Part shown: in pieces, positions 61,967 to 64,000 of the stretch | Layout of the letters: each line of letters opens with the position of its first letter | Position numbering within the stretch: the first letter of the stretch is position 1 | Assembly (NCBI RefSeq): GCF_019399895.1 | Contig: NC_091873.1 | Location: 6,313,501 to 6,377,500, forward strand | DNA length: 64,000 nucleotides | Direction of reading: 5' to 3' | From: Cardiocondyla obscurior | Taxonomy: Eukaryota; Arthropoda; Insecta; Hymenoptera; Formicidae | Position numbers and translations under genes: made by a program | The notes under the pieces: model-generated | Seen by the model: only the letters and a program-made list of their open reading frames with translations | Databases searched by the model: none | Told to the model about the DNA's origin: nothing

Positions 61967-63853
61967 GGCGACGATAGGTGCTGTTCTAGGCGTCGCGGCG
62001 CTCACACACCGGCTCACTGAGCTCGAGGTGGGCGACACCGGCGGAACGGAGGATCACGGCTACGACCGACGAGGACCGAGAGAACGAGCCGGAGCTTTCC
62101 GACGAAAGGCGCAAGCGCGACGAGAGGCAGCCGTACCGCCGAGGGCCTCTCTGTTCTCGGTCTCCCTTGTTCTCCCTCGGCTCGTTCTCGCCTCGCCTCT
62201 CTCTCCCTTTATCTCAACCCCTCGTCTGCTTTCATACGCGTACGCCGTATACGCCGTTTCTTTTAATCTTGACTCAATGCCCAGAGCGCTCCGTATACCC
62301 GAAGTCGTTGCGCGGCTCTTCGGGGAGGGATCGGTGGATCCGGGTAGTATCGATAAATGCAGCCTCCAGCCGTCTTCCCTCCTCCCTCCCGCTTCTCCCC
62401 TCGCGCGTCGCCCTTTAGTATCGAACATTTTTCTTCATCGCGCCCTTCGTAGAACGCGCGCACGCCGCGCACGCTTCCCTATGAACCTATGAACTTGGGA
62501 GGGAAAAGGTCGATGGTGTGCAATTCGCAGTACACAGAAAGTGTAACAAACTCGGGGGATGCGGTTTATTTTCACGATTAAAATTCCGGATTCGTGTTAC
62601 GATTGTGAGCGAGGATGTGAAGCGAGAACGTCAGGTTACACAATTAACGAGAATCGGTAATAAAGAGAATTAGCAGCGAGTATATCGTAAACTGAGAAAA
62701 GGTTTAGGGATCGCAAAAGTTGTAACAGGAACAGAGTTACGATTATAGATAAGCATCCGAAACGCATCTCTTTATCGATTCCCTTGAATGCACCCCGATG
62801 TTACTCGCGCTAGACCGCGCGCGAAATTTTATTTCACCGCGTACGCGCGTAAATAATCACTTCGCCTTTTTATTTTATTTTATTCGCCCCATTGCCATTA
62901 CGTAACCGCGCGAGTTACAGATTCTTTGGGAATAAAAGAATTCCAATTACAAATTCAATAGGATTAACGAGGGAAACTAGACTGGGAAATCGCATTCTCT
63001 TATTATAGTTGTAGACGTGAATTTTAAATAAATGATTATTTTGATTCTTGAACGTAGCTTTTCAAGCTTAACTTCATCGAAGATTAAAAAAGAGTATTAC
63101 CAAGTTTATCTCTCTTTTTTCCACTCGAGCTAGTATGAAAGTATAATATTATAATATCGGATTTTCCTTACTGCTCGTACAAAATATCGGCAAAACAGCG
63201 CAAGTTAATTACGACTCGTTAACTAATCGAAACTTGCGTCAAGATCAACTAAGGATATCTCGATTGAAAACCGTCGGCGCGAGCATTAATCTTTACGTTG
63301 TAAATCACAAGTCGCGAGGCGTAATTTCATGTATGATAGGTTAATATATAATTCCGAAGATACTTTTTACGTCAATCTTATCTGCTCGCGTGCTCCTTTA
63401 TACGACAATATAAGCTGCGGACATTAGGCGACTTCGCGTGCGGCGATTCATTTTCTTGCACGCATCCTGACGTGATACGCCGTACCTTGCCTTCGGCGTG
63501 CGTGCGTTCCGGATTATGGATCGACTTGAAACGCTCTCAGGAATCTCGAGTTATTTTACGAGCCGTTAAGATCGGGAGAGTTTTTTTCCCACTTATATGA
63601 GATTAAAAAGCCATCCACGTGCGCGGACGCACAGACGCAGAACGGCGGGCAGCTCAAGAAAATTGAATTTGTCCACTTTATCTTCAACGTATCATAAATT
63701 TTAATTTCCTGATATATATGCACAATTTTTTTTTTTTTTTTTTTGATACATATGTAAAAAAGGATTTATAATTAGCGGTACGCGAAGGTTTAATATGACA
63801 GTATAATATAAACCGGTGTCCCTTTTTAATTAAGGAGAGTAAGAAATATACAT
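61967..63853. other. CpG-rich, then AT-rich non-coding interval
   Basis: 62.0-62.5 kb is CpG- and CT-rich with low-complexity frames on both strands. From 62.5 kb the DNA is AT-richer with no frame of note. A T19 run lies at 63726-63744. Confidence 0.5.
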
Positions 63854-64000
63854 TACACTGTAAAAAATATCTGAATATATATTCAGACAATAATATGTAC
63901 GAATTTTCAGATTTGATATCTGAAAATTAATTTCAGATAATTTTTATTGCAATATTTAGAAAAGAAGTAGAAAAGTTAGTCAAAGTGGCTGAAATATTTT
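63854..64000. repeat. Dispersed repeat family D, copy 2, cut by the window end
   Basis: It begins TACACTGTAAAAAATATCTG. It contains the perfect palindrome TCTGAATATATATTCAGA (63870-63887) and then alternating TTCAGA and TCTGAA motifs. The order TTCAGACAATAA then GAATTTTCAGATTT matches 29770-29930. The right end is outside the window. Confidence 0.5.

Noticed and set aside
61769..62038. Minus-strand frame with a Val/Ile-rich run resembling membrane segments
   Set aside because: The hydrophobic run is the reverse reading of the GAC/GAT repeat, not a real transmembrane protein.

Overview
This window looks like eukaryotic, insect-type DNA, most likely from a hymenopteran and quite possibly an ant. 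No operon-like coding density, bacterial gene or Shine-Dalgarno pattern is visible. CpG is clearly not depleted (CGCG, TCGA and GCGC strings are everywhere). CpG-dense blocks alternate with AT-rich valleys. There are many A/T homopolymers, CT/GA microsatellites and short terminal-inverted-repeat (TIR) elements of the kind found in insect genomes. The taxonomic call is inference; I could not run a search.

The window is essentially a gene desert, meaning a large intergenic or intronic interval. I recognise no conserved protein family on either strand. Most open frames lie in CpG-rich or low-complexity DNA where stop codons are rare, and they read as arginine/serine-rich nonsense. One stretch looks plausibly coding: an ATG-initiated frame at 56471-56719 (+). 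It sits in a CpG-dense block behind an apparent 5' leader with upstream ATGs. It could be the first coding exon of a gene running right, out of the window. I do not recognise the product.

Layout. 1-11 kb: alternating CpG-rich and AT-rich non-coding DNA with an AT dinucleotide repeat, pyrimidine tracts, a GA-rich tract near 10 kb and one small TIR element (4661-4792). 11-24.5 kb: mostly CpG-dense, including a 95-bp CT repeat, a CG-alternating tract (20941-20958), G-rich clusters and a homeodomain-site-rich stretch at 18.24-18.73 kb. 24.5-29.9 kb: AT-rich, ending in a 446-bp TIR element (28936-29381) and a copy of a second dispersed repeat (about 29770-29930). 30-48 kb: mixed unique sequence with simple repeats. 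48.17-50.07 kb: the most structured locus, two inverted 252-254 bp arms about 95% identical around a 1.4-kb spacer. The spacer carries a complete small TIR element of the same family as the one at 4.7 kb, plus a fragment of a third. 50.8-51.1 kb: another palindromic TIR element. 51-56 kb: AT-rich. 56.0-56.8 kb: the candidate promoter/leader/first exon. 57.5-58.3 kb: CpG-rich. 58.3-60.2 kb: AT-rich. 60.2-62.5 kb: a strongly strand-asymmetric block (CT-rich, then GA-rich, then a degenerate GAC repeat). 62.5-64 kb: AT-rich, ending in a second copy of the 29.8-kb repeat cut by the window edge.

No tRNA, rRNA, recognised microRNA, CRISPR array or intact transposase was seen. The mobile elements appear non-autonomous.
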